Shown: piece after piece, positions 42,738 through 52,122 of the stretch | How positions within the stretch are numbered: the stretch's first letter is position 1 | Layout of the letters: each line of letters opens with the position of its first letter | Assembly (NCBI RefSeq): GCF_008369115.1 | Contig: NZ_VOAZ01000002.1 | Coordinates: 434,001-498,000, forward strand | Length of the DNA stretch: 64,000 bases | DNA from: Psychrobacter sp. ANT_WB68 | GTDB taxonomy: Bacteria > Pseudomonadota > Gammaproteobacteria > Pseudomonadales > Moraxellaceae | Reading direction: 5' to 3' | Made by a program: the position numbers and the translations under genes | The notes under the pieces: model-generated | Told to the model about the DNA's origin: nothing | The model's input: only the letters and a program-made list of their open reading frames with translations | Database searches by the model: none

Positions 42738-43394
42738 ATGCAACTTATTCCTGCTCCTGCTGGCGTGCTCGAAGTCGATGCACTATGGCAACAAGATAAC
42801 CCTAACGATCCAAATACTGATACGGTAGCGCTACTTTGCCATCCTAATCCATTATTCGATGGTACGATGAACAACAAAGTGGTGACGACGATGTATCGCT
42901 TTGCTCGTGATAATGGTATGCATGTGGTGCGTTTTAATTTTCGCGGTGTTGGACAATCCACTGGTGAGCATGATTATGCGGACGGGGAAGTAGTGGATGC
43001 GATGACCGTGCTACAATGGATTGCCGAACAAACCAACGCCCGCAAGCTATGGCTTGGTGGTTTTTCGTTTGGGGGTTACGTGACAGCGCGCGTCGCTGAG
43101 CAAGTCATGGTATCACCGCATATTTGGGGGTTAAGTGATTTTGAGATGTCAAAAGTTGCCCTTATCGCGCCGTCAGTTGAAAAAAACGACAGCAGTGATT
43201 TGAGCTTACCCGTTGCTAAAACCTTTGAGATATATGGTAATGCGGATGAGGTGATTGATCCTGCCATTATGCAGGATTTCGCTGAGCGCTTAGGTCTGGC
43301 TGTTAGTGTTGTCGATGGCGCTGGGCACTTTTTCCATGGGCGTTTGTCAGAGTTGAAAGGCTTGTTAGAAGAACATACCTTTGATTCCAAATAA
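42738..43394 (+). CDS. Alpha/beta hydrolase (COG2945 type)
   Basis: 218 residues. Seen are LLCHPNPLFDGTMNNKVVTT, VRFNFRGVGQSTGEHDYADG, the nucleophile elbow GGFSFGGYVTARV (Ser) and the catalytic His in GAGHFFHGRL. The CHPxPxxGGxxxN-like segment near the start is typical of this small cytosolic hydrolase family, whose substrates are mostly unknown. No lid domain. Confidence 0.88.
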   Translation: MQLIPAPAGVLEVDALWQQDNPNDPNTDTVALLCHPNPLFDGTMNNKVVTTMYRFARDNGMHVVRFNFRGVGQSTGEHDYADGEVVDAMTVLQWIAEQTNARKLWLGGFSFGGYVTARVAEQVMVSPHIWGLSDFEMSKVALIAPSVEKNDSSDLSLPVAKTFEIYGNADEVIDPAIMQDFAERLGLAVSVVDGAGHFFHGRLSELKGLLEEHTFDSK

Positions 43395-43510
43395 CAGCAT
43401 TAAAGATAGTTACTTAAAATCAGCACTTAAGATAAGCACTAGCGAATAGCTTATGATTTAACCCGTTTAAGTAAGAGTGTTTTTAGCTATTTTTATATTT
43501 ATTTTGTCTA

Positions 43511-44632
43511 ATGATGAGTCGTATTATGAGTTTATCTCCCTTACAACGTTATGAGCAGGCCATTAGCACTGATGAGTTTACTCGAGATGAGCAGCAATAT
43601 CAGGCAATGAGCTATTTAGATGAGTTATACCATCAGCTCAATAATAGCGTGGAACAAAAAAAAGGCTTTTTTAGCTTCCTAAAGTCAAAGCCTGTCGCGC
43701 CCAAAGGCCTATATATGTGGGGCGGGGTGGGTCGTGGTAAAACATGGATGATGGATATGTTTTACGACTCTTTGACTATCGAGCGTAAGATGCGTCAGCA
43801 TTTTCATCACTTTATGCAGCGTGTGCATCAAGAGCTCAATAATCTACAAGGTCAGAGCGATCCGTTAGAAAAAGTTGCGGATATTATCTATGCAGAAGCG
43901 GTGATTATCTGCTTTGATGAGTTTTTTGTTTCCAACGTCTCGGATGCCATGATTTTAGGTGATTTGTTTACCATGCTATTTAATCGTGGCATTACCTTGG
44001 TAGCGACGTCAAACATTGAGCCATCAGGGCTTTATAAAGACGGTTTGCATCGTGACCGTTTTATGCCGGCCATTGCCGAAGTCGAGCGTCATACTACAGT
44101 GATGAATATTGACTCGGGCATCGACTATCGTCTGCGGGTATTGCAGCAGGCAGAGTTATATGAATCGCCGATGACCAAGGCCAACCATCATTGGTTAGCC
44201 AACCGTTTCGCAAGCTTGTCTAACAATCAAAAAATCAGTAATGAGCCCATTGTTATCAATGGTCGTGAGATAAAAATCAACGCGCGTACCGAAGATATCT
44301 TATTTTGCGACTTCCGTCATTTATGTATGGAGCCACGCTCAGCATCCGATTTTATCGAAATTGCCAAGCAGTTTAGCACCGTATTAATCAATGCCGTTCC
44401 AGCTTTAGATGATGACTTGCGTGATCCAACCCGCCGTTTTATTTATCTGGTTGATGAGTTTTATGATCGCCGTGTCAAACTATTGGTTCGAGCGCAGCAA
44501 TCTATTCTTGAGCTATATCAAGGAGAAAAGTTGGCGTTCGAGATTGAGCGTACGCGTTCACGCTTGCTTGAGATGCAGTCAGAAGATTACCTGAGAATGG
44601 AGCATCGGGTCGAAGATACGGATGCAGCATAA
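43511..44632 (+). CDS. zapE: AFG1/ZapE-like cell division ATPase
   Basis: 373-residue P-loop ATPase. Walker A is GGVGRGKTWMMDMFYD; Walker B is IICFDEFFVSNVSDAMIL; sensor TSNIEPSGLYKDGLHRDRF, and the C-terminal signature FCDFRHLCMEPRSASDF with RRFIYLVDEFYDRRVKL. E. coli ZapE helps Z-ring function under stress; mitochondrial AFG1 is the eukaryotic relative. An alternative Met lies at 43526 (MSLSPLQRYE), a more typical N-terminus; neither start has a strong ribosome-binding site. A nitroreductase gene follows by 19 bp. Confidence 0.93.
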   Translation: MMSRIMSLSPLQRYEQAISTDEFTRDEQQYQAMSYLDELYHQLNNSVEQKKGFFSFLKSKPVAPKGLYMWGGVGRGKTWMMDMFYDSLTIERKMRQHFHHFMQRVHQELNNLQGQSDPLEKVADIIYAEAVIICFDEFFVSNVSDAMILGDLFTMLFNRGITLVATSNIEPSGLYKDGLHRDRFMPAIAEVERHTTVMNIDSGIDYRLRVLQQAELYESPMTKANHHWLANRFASLSNNQKISNEPIVINGREIKINARTEDILFCDFRHLCMEPRSASDFIEIAKQFSTVLINAVPALDDDLRDPTRRFIYLVDEFYDRRVKLLVRAQQSILELYQGEKLAFEIERTRSRLLEMQSEDYLRMEHRVEDTDAA

Positions 44633-44651
44633 TAAAAAATAAGGATAAATC

Positions 44652-45341
44652 ATGAGTAACTTAGAAGATGGTTCGGAAGATAATACGGATAATGGTAATA
44701 AGCAAGCCCATAAAAGTGAGGCACAACTCAATACCGAAAGTCCAATAGTGACAAACTCACAGGTGACGGATGAGCAGCTGATTAATTGGATTAAATCGAG
44801 ACGCAGTATCGGCAATCTGAGTATCCCAGCACCGACAGAAAGTCAGATTAAGGCCGCTATCGATTGTGCGGTGACGGCTCCTGATCACAAAAAGCTGCGA
44901 CCATGGCGTTTTATTGTCACGCAAGGTAATGCACGTCATGAGTTGGGTCGTGCTTTTTTAGCAGCCGCTGAAGCACAAGCAGCACAAGAGGGCGAAGCGC
45001 TGTCTGAGAAGTCTCGCCAAAAAACCTATAATATGCCGCTACGCGCGCCAGTGATTATTACAGTCGTCACCCAGATGCAAGTGCACAAAAAAGTGCCACC
45101 TTTTGAGCAGATGCTAAGCGCTGGTGCGGCAGTGCAGAACCTTATTTTAGCGCTAAAAGCACAAGGTTTTAGTACCGTTTGGCGCACCGGCTTGCTATGT
45201 AATGAGCCTGCCGTTAAAGCGTATTTTGGTGTTGGTGCAGATGATTACGTCACGGCTTTTGTTTATACTGGCAGCAGTCCCTGCGATATGCCCACGCGCA
45301 AGCCTATTGATATTGAACCATTGCTACGCTTCGAGTCATAA
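44652..45341 (+). CDS. Nitroreductase family protein (YdjA-like)
   Basis: 229 residues, FMN-binding NAD(P)H-dependent oxidoreductase. After about 45 polar residues come SRRSIGNLSIPAP, APDHKKLRPWRFIV, an AGAAVQNLILALKAQGFSTV helix and WRTGLLCNEPAV. The short form and RPWRF segment fit YdjA/TdsD-like nitroreductases. AAGGA precedes the ATG and it is probably co-transcribed with zapE. Confidence 0.88.
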   Translation: MSNLEDGSEDNTDNGNKQAHKSEAQLNTESPIVTNSQVTDEQLINWIKSRRSIGNLSIPAPTESQIKAAIDCAVTAPDHKKLRPWRFIVTQGNARHELGRAFLAAAEAQAAQEGEALSEKSRQKTYNMPLRAPVIITVVTQMQVHKKVPPFEQMLSAGAAVQNLILALKAQGFSTVWRTGLLCNEPAVKAYFGVGADDYVTAFVYTGSSPCDMPTRKPIDIEPLLRFES

Positions 45342-45553
45342 AGGTAGGACAGAGATACTGTTGCAGAGATATCAAGACAGAGTGATTGCGACAATAAAAT
45401 GACTCACTAAAGAAAATAATGAGCAAATCAATCACGTTATTTGATTAAAATAGCGTTTTTATATCAATAATTGTTCAAACATGCCGTTAGTCTCACTGTA
45501 TACTCAGCATAAATTCTATTCATAATTAAGTCAGTCAAAACGGATAAAAGAAT

Positions 45554-46846
45554 ATGACCAGCGCTAATGATAAAAATATAGAGGCAACTACAGATGACAG
45601 TCAAACAGACAATAAAGGGGCTGAAAAACAAAACAGTTTGCTATCCGGTATCATTGAGCGTGCCACCAAATCTGGGCTTGGACGTAAGAAATTAAATCCC
45701 AGCGCTGTTGAGTCTGCTGTGGCAAAAAATATGGCAGACATTCATAGTAATCCAACCAAGTTGCGACTGGTATTTTTAGGTGGCGGTAGTTTTGGTACGG
45801 CAATGGCAAACTTGGCTGCCCGCAATGGCTGTGATACCACGCTGTGGGTACGCAATAAGCGTACGGTTAAAGCCATGGCAAAGACGCAGACCAATAAAAA
45901 ATACCTGCCCGGTTATAAGCTTGATGATCGCCTCAAATACAGCCACGACTTACAAGCTGCGGTCAAAGATACTGACATTATTTTCATTGCTGTTCCTGGC
46001 TTAGCCTTTCGAGAAACCCTTAAAAGTATCGCTCCTTTTATTAGCGGGCAATCTATCGTTTCTTTAACCAAAGGTATGGAGAAAGATACCTTTGCTTTAA
46101 TGAGTGATATTATTAAAGATGAGCTGCCGGAAGTAAACTTTGGGGTAATGTCAGGACCAAACCTTGCCATCGAAATCATGAAGAACATGCCATCTGCTAC
46201 GGTTATTGCTAGTAAGTCTGAGCCATTACGCCATGCGGTGCAGGCGGCGCTACATAGTGCTTTCTTTAGAGTGTTTGCCAGTGATGATGTTCGCGGCGTC
46301 GAGCTTGGCGGCGCGCTCAAAAATATTTATGCCATTGCGATGGGGATGGCAGCGGCTTATGAAGTGGGTGAAAACACCAAAGCCATGATACTGACCCGTG
46401 GCTTAGCAGAAATGAGTCGTTTTGGGGTTCATTCTGGTGCCAATCCGCTTACTTTTTTAGGTCTGTCTGGCGTGGGCGACCTATATGCCACCTGTAGCTC
46501 AGAGCTGAGTCGTAACTATCGTATTGGTAATATGCTCGGTCGCGGTATGACTATCGATGCTGCGGTCAAAAAACTGGGTCAAACCGCGGAAGGCGTGAAT
46601 ACCATTCAGCAGGTTCATGAAAAAGCCACTAAAGAAGGCATCTATATGCCGATTACTCATGCCCTGCATGCCGTCATTTATGAAGACAAAGCGGCACTTG
46701 GGGTTGCTTTACATCTTATGGAGGCGGGATTCCGTAGTGATGTTGAGTTTGTCATGGAGCATGACCATAGCAATGCTGCGCTAACGGCACAAATGCAAAC
46801 GGCAAACAGCAACGCTAAAAATGAAAAAGTGGATGACGAGCGGTAA
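45554..46846 (+). CDS. gpsA: Glycerol-3-phosphate dehydrogenase [NAD(P)+]
   Basis: Makes sn-glycerol 3-phosphate for phospholipids. The 430-residue protein has the Rossmann motif FLGGGSFGTAMANLA (about 74-88), TLWVRNKRTV, SLTKGMEKDT, VMSGPNLAIEI, the catalytic Lys in VELGGALKNIYAIAMG and GLSGVGDLYATCSSELSRN. It is about 90 residues longer than E. coli GpsA, with a polar N-terminal tail of about 68 residues. An upstream ribosome-binding site is weak (AAAAGAAT). No smaller start has a better one. Confidence 0.94.
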   Translation: MTSANDKNIEATTDDSQTDNKGAEKQNSLLSGIIERATKSGLGRKKLNPSAVESAVAKNMADIHSNPTKLRLVFLGGGSFGTAMANLAARNGCDTTLWVRNKRTVKAMAKTQTNKKYLPGYKLDDRLKYSHDLQAAVKDTDIIFIAVPGLAFRETLKSIAPFISGQSIVSLTKGMEKDTFALMSDIIKDELPEVNFGVMSGPNLAIEIMKNMPSATVIASKSEPLRHAVQAALHSAFFRVFASDDVRGVELGGALKNIYAIAMGMAAAYEVGENTKAMILTRGLAEMSRFGVHSGANPLTFLGLSGVGDLYATCSSELSRNYRIGNMLGRGMTIDAAVKKLGQTAEGVNTIQQVHEKATKEGIYMPITHALHAVIYEDKAALGVALHLMEAGFRSDVEFVMEHDHSNAALTAQMQTANSNAKNEKVDDER

Positions 46847-46940
46847 TAAAGCGCTTAGCAAAGCGTGGTTGCATCAGTGTCAAAATAGCAATGGTGTTGA
46901 AATAACCAGGTAAAAAGCAACAAACAAGGTGGTTAAGATT

Positions 46941-47399
46941 ATGAAAATTATCTTAGTGCGTCATGGTCAAGCAGAAGATGAAACGCGCCCAGACAGTGCG
47001 CGTCAGTTGACTGACTTTGGTCAGCAGCAAGCTGCGCAAACGGCAGAATATATTACAACCCATTATCAACCTGATTTTTTCGTTGTGAGTCCTTATAAGA
47101 GAGCGCAGCAGACACTGGCAGCACTACAGTTACGTGCACCTAACGTGCCATCACAAATACTAGATAATATAACGCCCTCTGACGATGCCCGTCAGGCTTT
47201 AATTGATATTGGCAATATTGAAGCAGAATGTCTGGTAGTAGTATGTCATATGTCTATTGTTGCCCACATCGCTGGTCTACTAACGGGTGATTACCCTGAG
47301 TCGTTTTCTCTCGCAGAAGCGCGTGTGTTTGAGATGGATTTTGTGATGACGGGTATGGCAACTGAGATGGATCGCTTTGTTCCAGATCAACCTTATTAA
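46941..47399 (+). CDS. sixA: Phosphohistidine phosphatase SixA
   Basis: 152 residues. The RHG motif is IILVRHGQAEDET, then ARQLTDFGQQQAAQTAEYI, FVVSPYKRAQQTL and the second His in VVCHMSIVAHIAGL, matching SixA-like histidine phosphatases that dephosphorylate HPt domains or phosphotransferase proteins. The ATG at 46941 with AAGGTGG eight bases upstream is preferred to GTG 46929. It follows gpsA by 94 bp. Confidence 0.9.
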   Translation: MKIILVRHGQAEDETRPDSARQLTDFGQQQAAQTAEYITTHYQPDFFVVSPYKRAQQTLAALQLRAPNVPSQILDNITPSDDARQALIDIGNIEAECLVVVCHMSIVAHIAGLLTGDYPESFSLAEARVFEMDFVMTGMATEMDRFVPDQPY

Positions 47400-47441
47400 T
47401 ACAAACGCTCGTTAAACCATCTACATTCTTACTAGACCGGA

Positions 47442-47502
47442 GCTTCAATAAATGACAGCTTCAATAAATGACAGCTTCAATAGACAACAGCTTTAAACAA
47501 CA
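47442..47502 (+). repeat. 16-bp tandem repeat before gspL
   Basis: GCTTCAATAAATGACA occurs twice exactly (47442-47457, 47458-47473), then as GCTTCAATAGACAACA and a shortened GCTTTAAACAACA. The array ends 12 bases before the gspL ribosome-binding site. Confidence 0.9.
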
Positions 47503-47527
47503 GCTTCGATAATTAAGGACACATTTG

Positions 47528-48841
47528 GTGTTACATGTTTGGTTAAGAGCGCAGCACAGTCCATTAGCGGTCTGGCATGAAGATATAAAACAATGGCAAT
47601 TGATTGACGGCTGGCAACAGCTGCATGACATCTATGGTAGCTATAAAACCAATAGCCAAAAATCTGTGTGTCTGTATTTTCCTTCAAGCCATGTCTTACA
47701 AATAACGTCTGAGCTGAATACTGTCCAGCTCAAACAATTGGGTATGAGCGGCAAGCAGTATTTATTTGAAGAAACCTCTCTGACGCCTGTTGAGCAGTTA
47801 ACGATTCGGCAAATGACCGAGAATACTAGCCATCATCTATACGCCTTGGCACAAAGCGATATTGAATCATGGCAGCAAAGCGCGAAGCTGGTTGGTATGA
47901 ATATCGTGGCCTTACTGCCTGATTTTCTATTATTGCCAACGCCAGAAGAGGGCGCAGGGCAGCAAATCATATTGTATCAAGATAAACACACCATGCTATT
48001 ACGCCAATCCTTACATCAAGGCATGGCCGTAAGTTATCTGCCTTTGATCTTTGAGCGTTTTTCGCATTTAAGCGAAGTGCTGCTATTGCCAGCTATCGAT
48101 AGTGCCTTTGATGACTCTAGTCACGCTTCTAATAATGATTTTTCTGAAGATTTTACTAATGAGCCAGCATTTGGTGATGGTATTGATTTAACAAAGCATG
48201 AAACTACCGCCAGCGCCTTTACTCAAACGGCGGCAATGATTGCCGAGCATCAATTATTATTGACCACGCTACCCGTTGTTCCTAAACCGCTTGAAATTCC
48301 TGAACGTCATGCGCTGAACTTTTTTATTAAATCGACCGATTCACAACTATCACCGTATCTGCGGGTGGCGATGATGGTCGCGCTGTCAGCATTGGTATTA
48401 CAGATGGCGACTGATGGGGTGCAATGGTATCAGTATAAAGCGGCGACAGCGGCGACTAAAACTGAGATTGCCGCTCAGTATCAGTCTTGGTTTCCTAATG
48501 AGCCGCTTAGTGCGCGCACAAAGCTGCAAGTGCAATTGCAACCAAAACTGCGTAGTGACAGCCAAGCGCCTAACTCTCACATAGCCGTATTATCACGTAT
48601 ATCACCGTTGATTAAACAGTCGTCATTACGCGCACAAGCTCTAGTCATGCAGCCAACTGCGCTTAGCTTTACATTGATTGCACCAGACCGCGGTAGTCTT
48701 GATCAATTTACCAATACGCTAGTTTCTCAAGGCTTAAACGCCAAACTAGAACAAGTGAACGGCAATGAGCAAGGGCAGTTTAGTGGTCAAGTGACCGTTG
48801 ACGTCGTAGAAAATAACAGCAGCATAAGCAATAAAGGGTAA
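47528..48841 (+). CDS. gspL: Type II secretion system protein GspL
   Basis: Inner-membrane assembly platform protein. 437 residues from a GTG at 47528, 8 bases after AAGGA; a TTG one codon earlier is less well spaced. The cytoplasmic actin-like domain has VWHEDIKQWQLIDGWQQL, KQYLFEETSLTPVEQLTI, MNIVALLPDFLLLPTP and a membrane span near 270-290 (VAMMVALSALVLQMATDGVQ). The periplasmic part is a ferredoxin-like domain. gspM follows after 2 bp. The rest of the gsp operon is not in this window. Confidence 0.85.
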   Translation: MLHVWLRAQHSPLAVWHEDIKQWQLIDGWQQLHDIYGSYKTNSQKSVCLYFPSSHVLQITSELNTVQLKQLGMSGKQYLFEETSLTPVEQLTIRQMTENTSHHLYALAQSDIESWQQSAKLVGMNIVALLPDFLLLPTPEEGAGQQIILYQDKHTMLLRQSLHQGMAVSYLPLIFERFSHLSEVLLLPAIDSAFDDSSHASNNDFSEDFTNEPAFGDGIDLTKHETTASAFTQTAAMIAEHQLLLTTLPVVPKPLEIPERHALNFFIKSTDSQLSPYLRVAMMVALSALVLQMATDGVQWYQYKAATAATKTEIAAQYQSWFPNEPLSARTKLQVQLQPKLRSDSQAPNSHIAVLSRISPLIKQSSLRAQALVMQPTALSFTLIAPDRGSLDQFTNTLVSQGLNAKLEQVNGNEQGQFSGQVTVDVVENNSSISNKG

Positions 48842-48843
48842 CC

Positions 48844-49407
48844 ATGAAAAGATTACAGCGCCTCGCTAAACGCAGCACTATTGTGACTGACCCTAAAAGC
48901 AGTGCGTTATCAACGCGTATGAGTGGCTATCAAAGTATCTTGGCAACACGTTGGCAGACACTGTCTCCCCGCGACCAGTTAGCGTTGCTGTTATTATCGG
49001 CATTCTTGCTATTATTTGTCGGTGGCTATGGCGGCTATAGTGTCCATCAAGCAGCAAATGCGAGCAAAAATGAGTATCAAGAGCAGGTCGCTGATTATTT
49101 TTGGTTACGTGCCCAAGCTGGTAACATTGATAGCAATGCGTTAAATGCTGCTAGTACTGCAGATGGCGTAGATACCATGCCGCCGGCTAGTAGTATCAGT
49201 GCGCTATTAAATAATTCAGGGATTGCCGATGCGCAGGTCATTGCGGCTGGCGATGCGGTGCAACTGAGCTTTAAGCATCCAAGCCAAGCGGTAGTGAGCG
49301 GCGCACTGGGTAAGCTTGAGCAGCAAGGCTGGCAATTTACCCAACTATCGATGCAGCAAGATTTGGTCACCAAAGCGATTCAGGTACAGGCGACAGTAAC
49401 CTCTTAA
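48844..49407 (+). CDS. gspM: Type II secretion system protein GspM
   Basis: 187 residues. A short cytoplasmic part (WQTLSPRDQLALLLL), one membrane span (LLLLSAFLLLFVGGYGGYSV) and a periplasmic domain with SISALLNNSGIADAQVI and LGKLEQQGWQFTQLSM, as in GspM, the partner of GspL. The start is 2 bp past the gspL stop, and the stop-start spacing implies translational coupling. Confidence 0.85.
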   Translation: MKRLQRLAKRSTIVTDPKSSALSTRMSGYQSILATRWQTLSPRDQLALLLLSAFLLLFVGGYGGYSVHQAANASKNEYQEQVADYFWLRAQAGNIDSNALNAASTADGVDTMPPASSISALLNNSGIADAQVIAAGDAVQLSFKHPSQAVVSGALGKLEQQGWQFTQLSMQQDLVTKAIQVQATVTS

Positions 49408-49494
49408 AAAACGACTTTTTGAGCAGTGATTTTTTAGATAGTGAAGTTTTAAGGAGCGACTTTCTCAACAACGATTGCTTAAGAGGTATGCTTA

Positions 49495-49520
49495 ATAACC
49501 TTATGCCTAACAAAGGTTAT
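49495..49520 (+). repeat. Inverted repeat after gspM
   Basis: ATAACCTT and AAGGTTAT, perfect over 8 bp with a 10-base loop and no T-run; flanked by the direct repeat TATGCTTAA. It may be a weak terminator or chance. Confidence 0.35.
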
Positions 49521-49606
49521 GCTTAACCGCTTGTATATTTTAAAGTATGGCGCATTGAAAACCCGTTTATTTACCACAATAATATAGCTACAAACCACAG
49601 GATATA

Positions 49607-50044
49607 ATGAGTAACAGTATGACAAACAATACGAATGACGGGATGAGTGATAATAAACAACGCTCCTTAACCACGTATAACCACATCACGTATTTACTAT
49701 ATGTGCTCAGCTATTTTACGGCTGGACTGCTGTGGATTGTGCCTATTTTTATGAATTATGCCAAACGCCGTGAGGCTGATAATACATGGCTTGCTACGCA
49801 TTTTGATTGGCAGATTAAGACGTTCTGGTACAGTATTGTCTTGTTTGTCATTGGCGTGCTCATTATCACGTTTGCCTTAGGTGGTTTTGGCGTAAGCGTG
49901 TTGGCGGACAGTGGTAACATTGCCATTGGCTCGGTATTACTGGCCAGTTTGGGCTTTATTATCATGGGTTTTACTTTTATTTGGCATCTATACCGTATTG
50001 TACGCGGTTGGATTGCACTTACCGATGGACGCCCTGTCCCTTAA
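49607..50044 (+). CDS. DUF4870-like membrane protein
   Basis: 145 residues with three hydrophobic segments (LLYVLSYFTAGLLWIVPIFM, WYSIVLFVIGVLIITFALGG and VLLASLGFIIMGFTFIWHLY) after a polar head of about 25 residues. The pattern NYAKRREADNTWLATHFDWQ between the first two spans followed by RIVRGWIALTDGRP is typical of a small DUF4870-type family. ACAGGAT precedes the ATG. Function unknown. Confidence 0.75.
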   Translation: MSNSMTNNTNDGMSDNKQRSLTTYNHITYLLYVLSYFTAGLLWIVPIFMNYAKRREADNTWLATHFDWQIKTFWYSIVLFVIGVLIITFALGGFGVSVLADSGNIAIGSVLLASLGFIIMGFTFIWHLYRIVRGWIALTDGRPVP

Positions 50045-50170
50045 TTTAGAAGATGGATGCGGATGAAACATACTTTCTGATATCAATTAACCCAGTAGGT
50101 TGGATGAGTCCGTTTGCAGCATTCACGATTGTTTATTCGTATGATATAGCGAAATTTGTCCTATGAAACT

Positions 50171-50200
50171 TTGGTCTTATTTCAGTTAAGCTGATATAAT
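50171..50200 (+). promoter_or_regulatory. Candidate pyrD promoter
   Basis: TTGGTC, 18 bases, TATAAT (perfect -10), 66 bases before the pyrD ATG. Confidence 0.45.
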
Positions 50201-50266
50201 CGCTGCGCTTGACCTCATTCGTTTTTTTTATTCATTATTTCTTTTCAAGCAGGGTCTGTCATTACT

Positions 50267-51301
50267 ATGTCTTATGCCTTACTTCGCCCTTTTTTATTCA
50301 ATATGGACCCTGAACACGCTCATGAGCTGACGTTATCTTTATTAGATAAAGCTCATAAAGCGCGTGTGTTGGGCTTAGTATATGGTCAGTCGATGCAGCC
50401 AACCGACTGTATGGGCTTGCAGTTTGCTAATCCTGTTGGGCTTGCTGCCGGATTGGACAAAAACGGCGACTATATCGATGCGCTGGCAGAGTTGGGTTTT
50501 GGTTTTATCGAAGTCGGTACCGTCACGCCAAAGCCGCAAGCCGGTAATGAAAGACCGAGATTATTTAGAATTAAGCAAGCCGATGCTATTATTAACCGGA
50601 TGGGCTTTAATAATGAAGGCGTTGATTACCTGATTGAAAATGTAAAACGCTGTAAATACAAAGGCAATATTGGCATTAATATCGGTAAAAATGCTGCGAC
50701 ACCGGTTGAAAATGCAGCTGATGATTATGTCTATTGCTTAGAGCGTGTCTATCCGCATGCGTCTTATATTACCGTGAATATTTCCTCACCGAATACCAAA
50801 AATTTGCGTGACTTACAAAGTGGTGAAGCGCTAACCCAATTATTAGACACCATTAAAAACCGCCACAATCAGTTGGCAACCGAATATGGTTTTTATGTGC
50901 CATTGGTACTAAAAGTTGCCCCTGATTTAGAGCCGTTACAAGTGGACTATATCTCCCAGCAACTGCTGGATTTTGAGATTGATGGTTTGATTGCCACCAA
51001 TACAACTTTGAGCCGCGTGGGTGTCGAAGACTTGCCCGATGGTAACCAAGCAGGCGGTTTATCAGGTCGTCCTGTCAGCCACATTAGCACCCAGATTTTA
51101 CAACAATTCTCCGATCAACTGGATGGTAAAGTAGCTTTGATTGGCGTTGGTGGTATCGATAGCGGTGCCAAAGCCGTTAAAAAAATCGAAGCAGGGGCAG
51201 ATTTGGTGCAGCTCTATTCAGGGCTTATCTATAAGGGGCCTGGGCTGGTACAGTCTTGTGTTCAATCTATCGGTGGTTATTACGATGCCATGGAAGGTTA
51301 A
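50267..51301 (+). CDS. pyrD: Dihydroorotate dehydrogenase (quinone), class 2
   Basis: Membrane-associated pyrimidine synthesis enzyme of 344 residues. Amphipathic N-terminal helices ([21 protein letters not shown]) precede the FMN barrel with [58 protein letters not shown] (catalytic Ser), [12 protein letters not shown] and [13 protein letters not shown]. The N-terminal helix pair marks class 2, quinone-reducing. Confidence 0.96.
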   Translation: MSYALLRPFLFNMDPEHAHELTLSLLDKAHKARVLGLVYGQSMQPTDCMGLQFANPVGLAAGLDKNGDYIDALAELGFGFIEVGTVTPKPQAGNERPRLFRIKQADAIINRMGFNNEGVDYLIENVKRCKYKGNIGINIGKNAATPVENAADDYVYCLERVYPHASYITVNISSPNTKNLRDLQSGEALTQLLDTIKNRHNQLATEYGFYVPLVLKVAPDLEPLQVDYISQQLLDFEIDGLIATNTTLSRVGVEDLPDGNQAGGLSGRPVSHISTQILQQFSDQLDGKVALIGVGGIDSGAKAVKKIEAGADLVQLYSGLIYKGPGLVQSCVQSIGGYYDAMEG

Positions 51302-51381
51302 TCCTTTTAAAGACCTTTAAGATTCCAAAAATTTCACCTTTACTGAAATACCCGATATAAGATGCAAATGAGGCGATAAAC

Positions 51382-51879
51382 ATGAGTGGTTTGGACATTG
51401 TGATTGCTGTAGTTGTTTTGATTGGCTTATGGCGTGGTTTTCAGGTAGGTCTGATTAAAACGGCTGTCGGTTTGGTCGGTTGGTTTATCGCACTCATTGC
51501 TGCCACTCGATTGGCAGGCTCAGTTGCTCCGCAATTCTCAGGCATGGTAGAAAATCCCGTTTTGCAGATGGCGGTGGCTTTTTTAGTGATTGTGATTGCT
51601 ATCTTAGCCATTATGCATTTGGTTGCGTTTGTATTCTCCGGAGTACTCAAAACCTTACGTCTTGGTGTCCTCGATAAAATGGCGGGCGGGGTCCTTGGGG
51701 CGGCAAAAAATGTATTAATGGTTTTAGTGGTTCTTAGCGTCAGTGCGCCATTATTGGTGCAAATGCCGCAATGGGAAACCTCGGTGCTCGCGCCTGAATT
51801 ACTGCCTTATGCTCCCATGGGTAAAGAATTGGTCTCAGATATGTTTGGTTTGGCTTGGGATCAAGTCAATCAGTCATAA
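51382..51879 (+). CDS. cvpA: CvpA family membrane protein
   Basis: 165-residue inner-membrane protein with four spans: LDIVIAVVVLIGLWRGFQVG opening, LVGWFIALIAATRLAGSV, MAVAFLVIVIAILAIMHLVA and NVLMVLVVLSVSAPLLV. E. coli CvpA precedes purF and is needed for colicin V production; the same order is seen here. GAGGCG precedes the ATG. Confidence 0.92.
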   Translation: MSGLDIVIAVVVLIGLWRGFQVGLIKTAVGLVGWFIALIAATRLAGSVAPQFSGMVENPVLQMAVAFLVIVIAILAIMHLVAFVFSGVLKTLRLGVLDKMAGGVLGAAKNVLMVLVVLSVSAPLLVQMPQWETSVLAPELLPYAPMGKELVSDMFGLAWDQVNQS

Positions 51880-51967
51880 GCGTCATCAGTCATAAGTGTT
51901 CATAAAAAGCTATTCAATCCTCCTTAATATTCGTAAAATACACCTCTATTAATCATCAACAACTTGT

Positions 51968-52002
51968 CTTACGGATAATCGACCTTATCTATTATCCATA
52001 AG
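51968..52002 (+). repeat. Imperfect inverted repeat between cvpA and purF
   Basis: CTTACGGATAAT and ATTATCCATAAG pair in eleven of twelve positions around an 11-base loop, 120 bases before purF. No T-run follows. It could be an operator or mRNA structure at the cvpA-purF junction; it does not match the PurR palindrome I know. Confidence 0.35.
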
Positions 52003-52122
52003 ATGTTACGCTCAGAAAAATCGTCAGCTTGGCGGCAAATAGCAGGCAATATGTTAAACAACCTTGTCAGCAATGATGCCGTTATTGTGTTATCAATGTG
52101 TGGTACAAAATAGGATACAACT

